NCBI GenBank assembly: GCA_018241225.1
Contig: JAFEEG010000024.1
Location: 1 to 64,000, forward strand
Direction: 5' to 3'
From: Pseudomonadota bacterium
GTDB taxonomy: Bacteria; Pseudomonadota; Gammaproteobacteria; Burkholderiales; Burkholderiaceae_C
Length of the DNA stretch: 64,000 bases
In this document: positions 9,199-18,461 of the stretch, piece after piece
Layout: every line of letters starts with the position of its first letter
How positions within the stretch are numbered: position 1 is the first letter of the stretch
Position numbers and translations under genes: made by a program
The notes under the pieces: model-generated
What the model was told of the DNA's origin: nothing
Database searches by the model: none
The model's input: the letters and a program-made list of their open reading frames with translations, nothing else

Positions 9199-10670
9199 AT
9201 GCCGCACTCGTGCTGATCGCGCTGTTCGTGGTGGGTGCGCTGGCGCTGGCCCTGCTGGCCCGCCGCGGGCGCAAGATGAGCCTGGAGCAATGGGCCCTGG
9301 GCGGCCGGGGCATGGGCACCGTCATGGTCTTCCTGCTGATGGCGGGCGAATCGTTCTCGACCTTCACCTTCCTGGGGGCCAGCGGCTGGTCGTACAGCAA
9401 GGGCGCGCCTGCCTTCTACATCCTTGCCTACGGCGGCCTGGCCTACCTCATGGCCTTCTGGATGCTGCCGGCCGTCTGGCGCTATGCCACGGCCAACAAG
9501 CTGGTGTCGTTCTCGGACTTCTGGGCCCACAAGTACAACAGCCGCGCACTGGGCGTGGTGGTGTCGGTGGTCGCGCTGGCGGGCATGGTGGCGCTGCTGA
9601 CCATCCAGTTGCGCGGGCTGGGCATCATCGTCTCCGAAGCCTCGTACGGCTCCATCGCACCGCAGGTGTCGATCTGGATCGGTGCGGTGGTCATGGTCAG
9701 CTACATCCTGGTCTCGGGCATCCACGGTTCGGCCAACATTGCCATCGTGAAGGACCTGCTCATCCTGGGGCTGGCGGTGTTCCTGGGCATCTACCTGCCC
9801 TGGCACTACTACGGCGGCGTCACGCCGATGTTCGAGGCCATCCACGCGCAGCGGCCCGACTTCTTCAGCTTCCCGAAGGAAGGGCTGAACCTGGGCTGGT
9901 ACAACTCGACCATCCTGCTCACCGCACTGGGCTACTACCTGTACCCGTTCAACCTGACCTCGGTCTACGCGGCCAAGAGTGCTAGCGCGGTGCGCCGCAA
10001 CACCATCCTGATGCCGCTCTACCAGATCGTGATCGCCTTCCTGTTCATCGTGGGCTTCGCCGCCATCCTGAAGGTGCCGGGCCTGCAGGGTGCCGAGGTG
10101 GACCTCGCGCTGTTCGGGCTGGTCAAGGCCACCTTCGATCCGTGGTTCGTCGGGCTCATCGGCGGCACGGGCGTGCTGACGGCGCTGGTGCCCGGCTCGA
10201 TGATCCTGCTGACGGCCTCCACCGTGATCGGCCGCAACGTCTACAAGGAAGGCTTCGCGCCGCAGGCCAGCGACCGCCAGGTGGCGCGCGTGGCGCGAGT
10301 GGCGCTGCCGCTGTTCGCACTGGTGGCGGTGTACTTCGTCATGCGCGGCGGCAGCACCATCGTGTCGATCGCCATCTTTGCCTCCAGCCTGCTCACGCAA
10401 CTGCTGCCCTCGCTGCTGTTCAGCCTGATGCCCCGGCCCTTCGGCACGCGCCACGCCGCCTTCGCCGGCATTGCTGCCGGCGCCGCGGTGCTGGGGGCCA
10501 GCATGCTCAGCGGCGTGGGCCTGCCGCAATTGCTTCCCCACGCGCCGGCGGCCGTCAAGTCGATCAACCTGGGCCTGGTCGCGCTGGCATGCAACGCGCT
10601 CGCGTTCGTGCTGGTGGCTACGCTGGGGCCGCGCCCCGCCACGCCCCGGTTCGCCGGCCAGCCGGCCTGA
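9195..10670 (+). CDS. sodium:solute symporter (SSS family)
   Basis: This 491-residue integral membrane protein has about 13 hydrophobic spans and SSS-family features: the N-terminal GGRGMGTVMVFLLMAGESFS segment, GASGWSYSKGAP, and FSFPKEGLNLGWYNSTILLT further on. SSS proteins use a sodium or proton gradient to import small organic solutes such as carboxylates, amino acids, nucleobases or ureides. It is coupled to the DUF3311 gene upstream and followed 32 bp later by an amidohydrolase gene, which suggests import of the compound that enzyme degrades. The exact substrate is unknown. Confidence 0.92.
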   Translation: MNAALVLIALFVVGALALALLARRGRKMSLEQWALGGRGMGTVMVFLLMAGESFSTFTFLGASGWSYSKGAPAFYILAYGGLAYLMAFWMLPAVWRYATANKLVSFSDFWAHKYNSRALGVVVSVVALAGMVALLTIQLRGLGIIVSEASYGSIAPQVSIWIGAVVMVSYILVSGIHGSANIAIVKDLLILGLAVFLGIYLPWHYYGGVTPMFEAIHAQRPDFFSFPKEGLNLGWYNSTILLTALGYYLYPFNLTSVYAAKSASAVRRNTILMPLYQIVIAFLFIVGFAAILKVPGLQGAEVDLALFGLVKATFDPWFVGLIGGTGVLTALVPGSMILLTASTVIGRNVYKEGFAPQASDRQVARVARVALPLFALVAVYFVMRGGSTIVSIAIFASSLLTQLLPSLLFSLMPRPFGTRHAAFAGIAAGAAVLGASMLSGVGLPQLLPHAPAAVKSINLGLVALACNALAFVLVATLGPRPATPRFAGQPA

Positions 10671-10702
10671 AAACCATCACCGTCCAACAACCTCCGCAAC
10701 TC

Positions 10703-11914
10703 ATGACCGCACCCACCGACCTGCTCATTCGCAACGTTCGCCCGCTGGGCGAAAAAGCCACCGACGTGCTGCTGCGCGACGGGCGCATCTCGGCGCTCGG
10801 CGCCAACCTCGCGGTGCCCGCGGGCTGCGCGGTGGAAGAGGGCGGCGGCGCGCTGCTGCTGCCCGGCCTGGTGGAAAGCCACACCCACCTGGACAAGACC
10901 ATGTGGGGGCTGGACTGGTACCGCAACGAGGTCGGCCCGCTGCTGACCGACAAGATCGACAACGAGCGTGCCTTCCGCGCGGCCAGCGGCCACGACGCGG
11001 GTGCGCAGTCGAAGGCGCTGGCGCTGGCCTTCCTGGCCCAGGGCACCACGCGCATCCGCACCCACGTGGACGTCGACACGCAAGCCGGCCTGCGCCATCT
11101 CGAAGGCGTGCTGCGCACGCGCGAGGCGCTGCGCGGGTTGCTGGAGATCCAGATCGTCGCCTTCCCGCAGTCGGGCCTGCTGGGCCGCCCGGGCACCGAC
11201 GAGCTGCTCGACCAGGCGCTGGCCGCTGGTGCCGACGTGCTGGGCGGGCTGGACCCGTGCGCCATCGACAACGACCCGGCGCGCTCGCTCGATGTGCTCT
11301 TTGCCATTGCCAAGCGGCATGACAAGCCGGTGGACATCCACCTGCACGAGCCCGGCGCCATGGGCGCCTTCTCGCTCGGCCTGATCCTGGACCGCACCGA
11401 GGCACTGGGCCTGCAGGGCAAGGTCGTGATCAGCCACGGCTTCTGCCTGGGCGACGTGCTGCCCGCCGAGCGCGATGCGCTGCTGGCGCGCATGGCGCAC
11501 CTGGGCGTGGCCCTGGTCACCAGCGCGCCGCCCTCGCGCATCGTCCCGCAGCTGGCGGCCTGCCGCGCGGCCGGCGTGGTGCTGGCCGGCGGCAACGACG
11601 GCATCCGCGACACCTGGTCGCCCTATGGCAAGCCCGACATGCTCGAGCGCGCGATGATCCTCGGCCTGCGCTACAACCTGCGCCGCGACGACGACCTGCT
11701 GCTGGCGCTGGACTGCGTGACCGACGCCGGTGCCCGCGCCTGCGGCTTTGCCGACTACGGCCTGGCACCGGGCGCGCGCGCCGACCTGGTGCTGGTGGAC
11801 GCGCAAACGGTGGCGCAGGCCGTGGTGGATCGGCCGGTGCGCCGCCTGGTGGTGTCGGGCGGGCGCGTCGTGGCGCGCCAGGGCAGCCTGCTGCCGGGGC
11901 TGGTGCCGGCCTGA
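10703..11914 (+). CDS. amidohydrolase (cytosine deaminase-like)
   Basis: The 403-residue enzyme is a metal-dependent amidohydrolase of the cytosine-deaminase clade. Metal ligands are the HTHLDKT motif (H60, H62), H213 with HLHE at 213-216, H245 in ISHGF, and an Asp in GGNDGIRD near 299-303. The fold starts with the small beta domain (LLIRNVRP...LLPGLVESH) and ends with ADLVLVDAQ. Such enzymes hydrolyse deaminable heterocycles or cyclic amides. It is the third gene of the GntR-regulated operon, so it probably acts on the solute brought in by the symporter. Confidence 0.87.
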   Translation: MTAPTDLLIRNVRPLGEKATDVLLRDGRISALGANLAVPAGCAVEEGGGALLLPGLVESHTHLDKTMWGLDWYRNEVGPLLTDKIDNERAFRAASGHDAGAQSKALALAFLAQGTTRIRTHVDVDTQAGLRHLEGVLRTREALRGLLEIQIVAFPQSGLLGRPGTDELLDQALAAGADVLGGLDPCAIDNDPARSLDVLFAIAKRHDKPVDIHLHEPGAMGAFSLGLILDRTEALGLQGKVVISHGFCLGDVLPAERDALLARMAHLGVALVTSAPPSRIVPQLAACRAAGVVLAGGNDGIRDTWSPYGKPDMLERAMILGLRYNLRRDDDLLLALDCVTDAGARACGFADYGLAPGARADLVLVDAQTVAQAVVDRPVRRLVVSGGRVVARQGSLLPGLVPA

Positions 11915-11935
11915 GCCTGCGCAGGCACTTGCCGG

Positions 11936-12793
11936 CTAGTGCAGGTGCCGCAGCTTGTCCGGGTTGCGCATCACGTAGATGGCGGCCACCTTGCCGTCCT
12001 CGATCTCCAGCGCCGTGGTCTGCAGTTCGCCGTCGGCCTCGAGCGTGACGAAGCCGGGCAGGCCGTTGATGAAGGCGGTGCGCACGAAGGTCGAGCCCAC
12101 CTTCTGGAAGATGCCCGCCAGGTATTCGTGCAGCTTCATGACCTCGTCGAAGCCGAATGCCGGCTGGCCCAGCGCAGAACGCTTGCCGCCGCCGTCGGCA
12201 TGCAGGCTCACGTCGGCGGCCAGCATGGCGCCCAGCGATGCCATGTCGCCCGTGCGCGATGCGTCGAAGAAAGCCTGCGCCAGCGCCAGGCCGCGTTCTT
12301 TCTCGACCTCGAAGCGCGGGCGAGATTCGCGCACGTGGGTGCGCGCCCGCGCCGCGAGCTGGCGGCAGGCGGCCGGCTCGCGCTGGATGGTCCTGGCCAC
12401 TTCGTCGAACTCCAGCCCGAACACATCGTGCAGCAGGAAGGCCGCGCGCTCCAGCGGCGAGAGGCGTTCGAGCGCGAGCATCAGCGGCAGCGTGACGTCT
12501 TCCTGCGCCTCTTCCTCCACCACCGGCTCGGGCAGCCACGGGCCGATGTAGGTCTCGCGCTGGCTGCGCGCGGACTTGATCTGGTCCAGGCACATGCGCA
12601 TGACCATGCGCCGCAGGAAGGCCTCGGCCACCCGCACCTCGCTGCGCTCGGCGTTGGCCCAGCGCAGGTACGCGTCCTGCACGATGTCCTCGGCATCGGC
12701 CACGGAGCCGAGCATCCGATAGGCCACGCGCACCAGCGTGCGGCGCAGCGGCTCGAAGCTGGCGGTGGCGTCGGCGAAGTTGGCGTCGCTCAT
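11936..12793 (-). CDS. ECF41-group RNA polymerase sigma factor
   Basis: The 285-residue protein has sigma region 2 (residues about 12-75, RVAYRMLGSVADAEDIVQDA), sigma region 4 (about 105-160) and a fused SnoaL-like C-terminal domain. Three ECF41 hallmarks are present: WLPEP at 86-90, DGGGK at 200-204, and NPDKL at 277-281. In this group the C-terminal extension itself controls activity, replacing an anti-sigma factor. The start ATG overlaps the stop of the upstream carboxymuconolactone-decarboxylase gene by one base. Its own promoter consensus lies upstream of that gene, so the pair is probably autoregulated. Confidence 0.95.
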   Translation of the reverse strand: MSDANFADATASFEPLRRTLVRVAYRMLGSVADAEDIVQDAYLRWANAERSEVRVAEAFLRRMVMRMCLDQIKSARSQRETYIGPWLPEPVVEEEAQEDVTLPLMLALERLSPLERAAFLLHDVFGLEFDEVARTIQREPAACRQLAARARTHVRESRPRFEVEKERGLALAQAFFDASRTGDMASLGAMLAADVSLHADGGGKRSALGQPAFGFDEVMKLHEYLAGIFQKVGSTFVRTAFINGLPGFVTLEADGELQTTALEIEDGKVAAIYVMRNPDKLRHLH

Positions 12794-13263
12794 CAGGCGG
12801 CGGCCTGCGCGGGCTTGGCCGCCGCCGGCTCGAACCACAGGCCGAAGCCGACCGCCAGGCGGTTCCAGCCGTTGATGATGTTGATCATGAGCGTGAGCTT
12901 CACCTGTTCTTCCTTGGAGAAGTAGTCGTTGAGTGCGGCGCGCGCGCGGTCGATCTCGGCATGGCCTTCGGACAGCTGGGTCAGCGCCTCGGTCCAGGCC
13001 AGCGCCGCGCGCTCGCGCTCGGTATAGCACGGCGCCTCGCGCCAGGCCGAGAGCAGGTACAGGCGCTGCTCGGTCTCGCCCTTCTGGCGCGCTTCCGTGG
13101 TGTGCATGTGCAGGCAGTTGGCGCAGGCGTTGATCTGCGAGGCGCGCACTTCCACCAGCGACACGAGGGTGGGCTCCAGGCTGCCTGCGATGGCCATCGA
13201 GGTGGTCATCCAGGACTTCATCTGGGCGGGAGCGGCGGCAAAGGGGTCGAACTTGGCGGTCAT
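12793..13263 (-). CDS. carboxymuconolactone decarboxylase/AhpD family protein (ECF41 partner)
   Basis: The 156-residue protein carries the AhpD-type redox motif: CANC (C47, C50) followed by LHMH with H54. Members act as alkylhydroperoxidase-like disulfide reductases or decarboxylases. This is the classic COE partner encoded beside ECF41 sigma factors and usually their main target. I start at the ATG at 13263 (AAGGA upstream) rather than the in-frame ATG at 13305, because 13305 lies inside the promoter -10 element. The stop overlaps the sigma gene start, so the two are translationally coupled. Confidence 0.93.
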   Translation of the reverse strand: MTAKFDPFAAAPAQMKSWMTTSMAIAGSLEPTLVSLVEVRASQINACANCLHMHTTEARQKGETEQRLYLLSAWREAPCYTERERAALAWTEALTQLSEGHAEIDRARAALNDYFSKEEQVKLTLMINIINGWNRLAVGFGLWFEPAAAKPAQAAA

Positions 13264-13305
13264 GGTCGTGTTTCCTTTCGGGTTTGTTTGGGAATACGAC
13301 GACAT

Positions 13306-13332
13306 GACGAGACAGCTCCCGGATATGTGACA
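13306..13332 (-). promoter_or_regulatory. ECF41-dependent promoter
   Basis: On the minus strand, TGTCACA (13332-13326), then exactly 16 bases, then CGTC (13309-13306). This matches the published ECF41 promoter consensus of TGTCACA at -35 and CGTC at -10. It stands 43 bp upstream of the decarboxylase ATG and drives that gene and the sigma factor, giving positive autoregulation. Confidence 0.82.
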
Positions 13333-13372
13333 TGGGCGGCGAAAAATTTCTTCCGACCGCCCTGGCCGGTCC

Positions 13373-14074
13373 CTAGTCGCGCGAGACGCGGTAGGGCTCG
13401 TCCATGACCACGAACTGCTTTTCCAGCAGTGCGGCGTCGACCCAGGCCTGCACGCCCGGCAGCGCCTGCACCCGCTTCATGTAGGCCCGAACGACCTCGG
13501 GCACCGGGATCGCGTAGCCCACAAAGCGCATCACCACCGGTGCGTAGTAGGCGTCGGCGGCGGTGAAGCGGCCGAACAGCATGCCATCGGGGTGGCTGGC
13601 GGCGTTGGCGGCCAGCAGTTCGGTCCACATCTCGACAATGCGCTGCACCTCGGCGCGCACGCCGGCGTTGTCGCGCCAGATGATGGCGCCCTGCACCGAC
13701 TGGTCGGCCTCGATGTTCATGGTGCAGGCGCTGCGCAGGGCGCGAAAGCCGCCGTGCATTTCGGCGCAGATGCTGCGCGCGTGCGCACGCTGCGCCACGG
13801 CCTCGGGCCAGATCTTCTTGTCGGGGAAGGTCTCGGCGACGTATTCGACGATGGACAGCGTGTCCCACACCTTGATGTCGCCATCGACCAGCAGCGGCAC
13901 CAGGCCGGTGGGCGAGACGGCGCTCATGGCTTTCTTGAATTCCGAGGCTTCGCCGAAGTCTTCGCCGAAGCGCACCATGACTTCCTCGAACTCGATGCCA
14001 AGCTGCTTGAGCAGTACCCAGGGCCGCATCGACCACGACGAGTAGTTCTTGTTGGCTACGTAGAGCTTGCGCAT
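13373..14074 (-). CDS. glutathione S-transferase family protein
   Basis: This 233-residue protein has an N-terminal thioredoxin-like domain (NKNYSSWSMRPWVLLKQLG, with the SSWS segment seen in this GST subgroup) and the conserved SPTGLVPLLVDG and DTLSIVEYVAE, then an all-helical C-terminal domain (GRFTAADAYYAPVV). GSTs conjugate or reduce with glutathione, often in detoxification. The ribosome site GGAGAAG precedes the ATG at 14074. The 131-bp region upstream contains a 15-bp dyad (GCGCAT-GCT-ATGCGC, 14117-14131) that could be an operator. The physiological substrate is unknown. Confidence 0.92.
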   Translation of the reverse strand: MRKLYVANKNYSSWSMRPWVLLKQLGIEFEEVMVRFGEDFGEASEFKKAMSAVSPTGLVPLLVDGDIKVWDTLSIVEYVAETFPDKKIWPEAVAQRAHARSICAEMHGGFRALRSACTMNIEADQSVQGAIIWRDNAGVRAEVQRIVEMWTELLAANAASHPDGMLFGRFTAADAYYAPVVMRFVGYAIPVPEVVRAYMKRVQALPGVQAWVDAALLEKQFVVMDEPYRVSRD

Positions 14075-14205
14075 GTCAGTCTTCTCCTTTTTTGCGGTTG
14101 TTTTCCTTGTGGAACCGCGCATGCTATGCGCGCGCGCCCCAGCCGGTGATGCCAAAGAGAGCGTTCATTGATGCGTGCGCCGCACCAGCGCGCGGACCGA
14201 GCCGT

Positions 14206-14739
14206 TCAGTCGCGCAGTTCGTCCTTGCTGCCGGGATCTTCCTTCGCGCCACCGATCATGCCTTGCAGGCCGCGCGAGAAATGAGGCACGAGCGCCAACA
14301 CCGCCAGCGCCAGGACCGTGCTGAAGATGGCCGTGGCCTCGCGCCCCAGTCCGCAGGCCATGCCGATGGCGGCGGTCATCCACATGCCGGCGGCCGTGGT
14401 CAGTCCCTTGACGACGTGCTCGTCGCTGGTCTTGAGGATGGCGCCCGCACACAGGAAGCCGACGCCGGCCACCAGGCCCTGGATCACCCGGCTCATGTCG
14501 GCCATTTGCGCGCCGCCCGCCTGCGGCGCGAGCACGAACAGCGCCGAGCCCATGGCCACCAGCATGTGGGTGCGCGCACCGGCGGACTTGCCCTTGGCCT
14601 CGCGCTCGAAGCCCAGCGCAAAGCCAAGCGCACCGGCCAGCAGCAGGCGGATGGCCACGCGGGTGACGTGTGCCACGTCGTCCACGTCGCTGAATTCCGC
14701 GGCCGCTGTGCTCGCCACCTGGCTCCAGACACTGCTCAT
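14206..14739 (-). CDS. MgtC/SapB family membrane protein
   Basis: This 177-residue inner-membrane protein has about four or five spans. It contains the MgtC-family motifs LGFEREAKGKSAGARTHMLV and GVGFLCAGAI, followed by VKGLTTAAGMW and AIGMACGLG. MgtC relatives influence magnesium-limited growth and F-ATPase activity in some bacteria; many environmental homologues have unknown roles. It lacks the long ACT-like C-terminal domain of Salmonella MgtC. The start codon overlaps the stop of the lytic transglycosylase gene (ATGA), so the two are probably co-translated. Confidence 0.9.
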   Translation of the reverse strand: MSSVWSQVASTAAAEFSDVDDVAHVTRVAIRLLLAGALGFALGFEREAKGKSAGARTHMLVAMGSALFVLAPQAGGAQMADMSRVIQGLVAGVGFLCAGAILKTSDEHVVKGLTTAAGMWMTAAIGMACGLGREATAIFSTVLALAVLALVPHFSRGLQGMIGGAKEDPGSKDELRD

Positions 14740-16727
14740 GGCAGGTCTTTGTTGGGTTCCGGCGTGGTGTCGTCGCGCGGGCCCACGGTGCCCAGGCGCG
14801 CCTTGATGGACTGCGGCCGGCCGCTGATGATGGCCGCGTAGTTGGTGGTGTTGGCCAGCACCTTCTTCACGTAGTCGCGCGTTTCGTTGAAGGGCACGTT
14901 CTCGGCCCAGATGGCCGCCTCGACGGTCGGGCCGTTGCGCCAGGCGCGCGGCCGGCCCGGGCCGGCGTTGTAGGCCGCGGCGGCCAGCGGCATGGAGCCG
15001 TCGAAGTCGTCCAGTGCCAGCTTGAGGTAGTTGGTGCCGATGGTGATGTTGGTCTCGCGGTCGTTGATCTGGTCGGGCGTGAAGCCGCCCAGGCCGATCT
15101 TGCGGGCCGTCCAGCGGGCGGTGGCCGGCATCACCTGCATCAGGCCCGACGCGCCGACGCCCGAGCGGGCGTCCATGATGAAGCGGCTTTCCTGGCGGAT
15201 CAGGCCGTACACGTAGGCAGGTTCGAGGCCGATGTCGTTGCTCTTGCGGATGACCGTGTCGTGGAAGGGCATGGGAAAGCGCTGCTCCACGTCGATCACG
15301 CCCTTGGTGCGCTCGCTGGTGTTGATGCAGCGGTCCCACACCTCGCGCTGGCAGGCCAGGTCGGCGGCGGCCAGCAGTTCGCGGTCGCCCATGCCGCCCT
15401 TGTCGTGCAGGTTGGTGGCGTAGTTCCATTCGCGCACGCCTTCCGGACGCAGGCCGATGCCGATGGCCAGCAGCGCCCGCTGCAGCGAAGGGTTGTTGCG
15501 CGCGGCGGCCTTTTCCTCGGGCGTGAGCGGGGCCGGACGGGTGGGCACGCTGGCCTGCTGGCCCAACTCCTCCAGGGCCAGCAGCTCGTAGAAGCCCCGC
15601 GTGCCGGCAATGGATTCATACATCGTGCGGGCTTCGGCGCGGCGCTCGTCGCCGCCGCGCTGGGCCAGCGCGCGCGCCTTCCAGTAGACCCAGGTGGGGT
15701 CGCCCTGGGTGTCTTCGCTCATGGCGTCGATGGCGGGCGCGACTTCCTTCCACTGGCCCGTGCGCAGCGCGGCGCGCACCTTCCAGGCCAGCATGTCGTC
15801 GCTCAGGTCCTTCACGCGCGTGGCGTTGGCGAAATAGCCGCCGGCCATGGGCGAGAGCTTGCTGGCCGCCTGCTTGCCGATCAGGCCCCAGAGCCAGTTG
15901 CGCTCCTCGACGTTGAGCATGGGGCCCCATTTGCTGTCCAGCTGCACGGCGGCCGCGTCGGGGTCGGACATGGCGATCTTCACCAGCGCCAGCACCACGA
16001 TTTCCTTCTTTGCCTTGGCGGCCACCACGGCGCGGCCCGTGAGGTACTTGATCGGGCTGGCGTTCATCTGGTCGAACAGCTGGATGTCGTCCGGCGCCAC
16101 CAGGTTGACCGCGTTGCGCGCGGCGGTGGCGCGGTTGGCTTCCATCGACAGGCGGGCCTTGCGCCAGGCGTCGTTGGGCGACATGAGGTCGGCCGCGATG
16201 AGCCGTTCGGCCGCGGCCAGGCAGCCGTCGTCGGAGTCGCGCTGCGACAGCCAGTCGCGGCGCACCTCGCGGGCCTGCTCCTTGGTCACGCCATTGCGCT
16301 GCGCGCCGGCCAGCACCGCATAGCAGCGCACCTCGCGGTCGTCGCCCATGCGGTAGGCCGGGTGCAGGGCGCTGAAGTTGTCCCAGTCGCGCTGCTTGCC
16401 CAGCAGCAGCAGCCAGTCGTTGCGCAGCCGGTCTTCCTGGTAGGTGCCGGGATAGCGGGCGAAAAAGTCTTGCACTTCGAGCGGGCTGGCCTCCTGCAGG
16501 CGGGCCTTGAGCTCCCAGTAGGCTGCCCAGGGTTCCAGCGCATGGCCGCGCGCCATGGGCAGCAGGGCCGACAGGCGCGCCTTGTCGCCGCGCTGGAAGG
16601 CCTGCTTCATCTGCAGCAGGACGTCGTCGCCGTTGCCTTGGGCCGATGCGGCCTGGCTGATGGCGGCCAGAAGAACCAGGGAAATAAGACGGGCACGCCG
16701 CGGTGCCAAAATGCTGAGCCAACGCAT
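14736..16727 (-). CDS. slt: soluble lytic murein transglycosylase (Slt70-like)
   Basis: The 663-residue periplasmic enzyme cleaves peptidoglycan glycan strands, releasing 1,6-anhydromuropeptides. A signal peptide (about 1-29, ending ASAQ) precedes a long alpha-superhelical U-domain of TPR-like helices, and the lysozyme-like SLT domain lies at about 500-640. The catalytic Glu is near 513 in GLIRQESRF, followed by GASGLMQVMPATA and the AYNAGPGR motif. Length is close to E. coli Slt70. The ATG at 16727 is only 9 bp from the divergent cyclo-ligase start, so promoters overlap the neighbouring coding region. Confidence 0.94.
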   Translation of the reverse strand: MRWLSILAPRRARLISLVLLAAISQAASAQGNGDDVLLQMKQAFQRGDKARLSALLPMARGHALEPWAAYWELKARLQEASPLEVQDFFARYPGTYQEDRLRNDWLLLLGKQRDWDNFSALHPAYRMGDDREVRCYAVLAGAQRNGVTKEQAREVRRDWLSQRDSDDGCLAAAERLIAADLMSPNDAWRKARLSMEANRATAARNAVNLVAPDDIQLFDQMNASPIKYLTGRAVVAAKAKKEIVVLALVKIAMSDPDAAAVQLDSKWGPMLNVEERNWLWGLIGKQAASKLSPMAGGYFANATRVKDLSDDMLAWKVRAALRTGQWKEVAPAIDAMSEDTQGDPTWVYWKARALAQRGGDERRAEARTMYESIAGTRGFYELLALEELGQQASVPTRPAPLTPEEKAAARNNPSLQRALLAIGIGLRPEGVREWNYATNLHDKGGMGDRELLAAADLACQREVWDRCINTSERTKGVIDVEQRFPMPFHDTVIRKSNDIGLEPAYVYGLIRQESRFIMDARSGVGASGLMQVMPATARWTARKIGLGGFTPDQINDRETNITIGTNYLKLALDDFDGSMPLAAAAYNAGPGRPRAWRNGPTVEAAIWAENVPFNETRDYVKKVLANTTNYAAIISGRPQSIKARLGTVGPRDDTTPEPNKDLP

Positions 16728-16736
16728 CGGGGGATT

Positions 16737-17354
16737 ATGGACAAGTCACGTGACGCAAAGTCGTCTGAAACGGCAAGTTTTCTCAAGAATCAGCTGCGCG
16801 CGGCGCTGGTGGAACAGCGCCTGAACATGCCCGACCGGTTGGCACGCTCCGACCTGCTGCAGCGTGTGATGCGCATCTGGCTGGTGGGCCGCCCCGACAC
16901 GGTGATCGGCGCCTACTGGCCGATCAAGGGCGAGTTCGACCCGCTGCCGGCGCTGCACCGCTGGAAGGAAGACGGCGAGCTGCAGGGCGAGCCCAAGCGC
17001 CGGCGCATCGGCCTGCCGGTGATCAACAAGGTGCACAAGACGCTCACCTTCCATGCCTGGTACCCCGGCTGCCCCATGGAAGAAGACGCCTACGGCATTC
17101 CCAAGCCCAAGGACACCGAGTTGATCGTTCCCACGCTGCTGTTCGTGCCCTGCGTGGGCTACAGCGACGGCGGCTACCGCCTGGGCTATGGCGGCGGCTT
17201 CTACGACCGTACCCTGGCCGCGCTGCAACCCAAGCCCTTCACCGTGGGCCTGGGCTTTGCCAACGGCCTGCTCAGCGGCCACGAACCCGAGGCGCACGAC
17301 GTGCCGCTGGACGCCATCCTGAACGAGGAAGGCGTGGTCTGGCCCGTGGGCTGA
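16737..17354 (+). CDS. 5-formyltetrahydrofolate cyclo-ligase
   Basis: This 205-residue enzyme converts 5-formyl-THF to 5,10-methenyl-THF using ATP, recycling folate. The family signature GYRLGYGGGFYDRTLA is near residue 155, preceded by IGAYWPIKGEFD and the basic LRAALVEQR region. It has an insert with KRRRIGLPVINK, as often seen in beta-proteobacterial members. It is divergent from slt with only nine intergenic bases and convergent with the ABC ATPase gene (13-bp gap). No distinct regulatory site was seen. Confidence 0.94.
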   Translation: MDKSRDAKSSETASFLKNQLRAALVEQRLNMPDRLARSDLLQRVMRIWLVGRPDTVIGAYWPIKGEFDPLPALHRWKEDGELQGEPKRRRIGLPVINKVHKTLTFHAWYPGCPMEEDAYGIPKPKDTELIVPTLLFVPCVGYSDGGYRLGYGGGFYDRTLAALQPKPFTVGLGFANGLLSGHEPEAHDVPLDAILNEEGVVWPVG

Positions 17355-17367
17355 GTCTTCTTGTTGC

Positions 17368-18438
<1,071 letters not shown>

Positions 18439-18461
18439 GCGTTGGAAATCTCGGGTGTGTC

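Noticed and set aside
13264..13305. Longer start for the carboxymuconolactone-decarboxylase gene at 13305
   Set aside because: The codon lies inside the ECF41 -10 element, upstream of the expected transcription start; the ATG at 13263 has an AAGGA site.
14094..14118. Hairpin GCGGTT...AACCGC as a terminator for mgtC
   Set aside because: It lies on the wrong side for a T-run: the T tract precedes the stem on the plus strand, and on the minus strand A residues follow.
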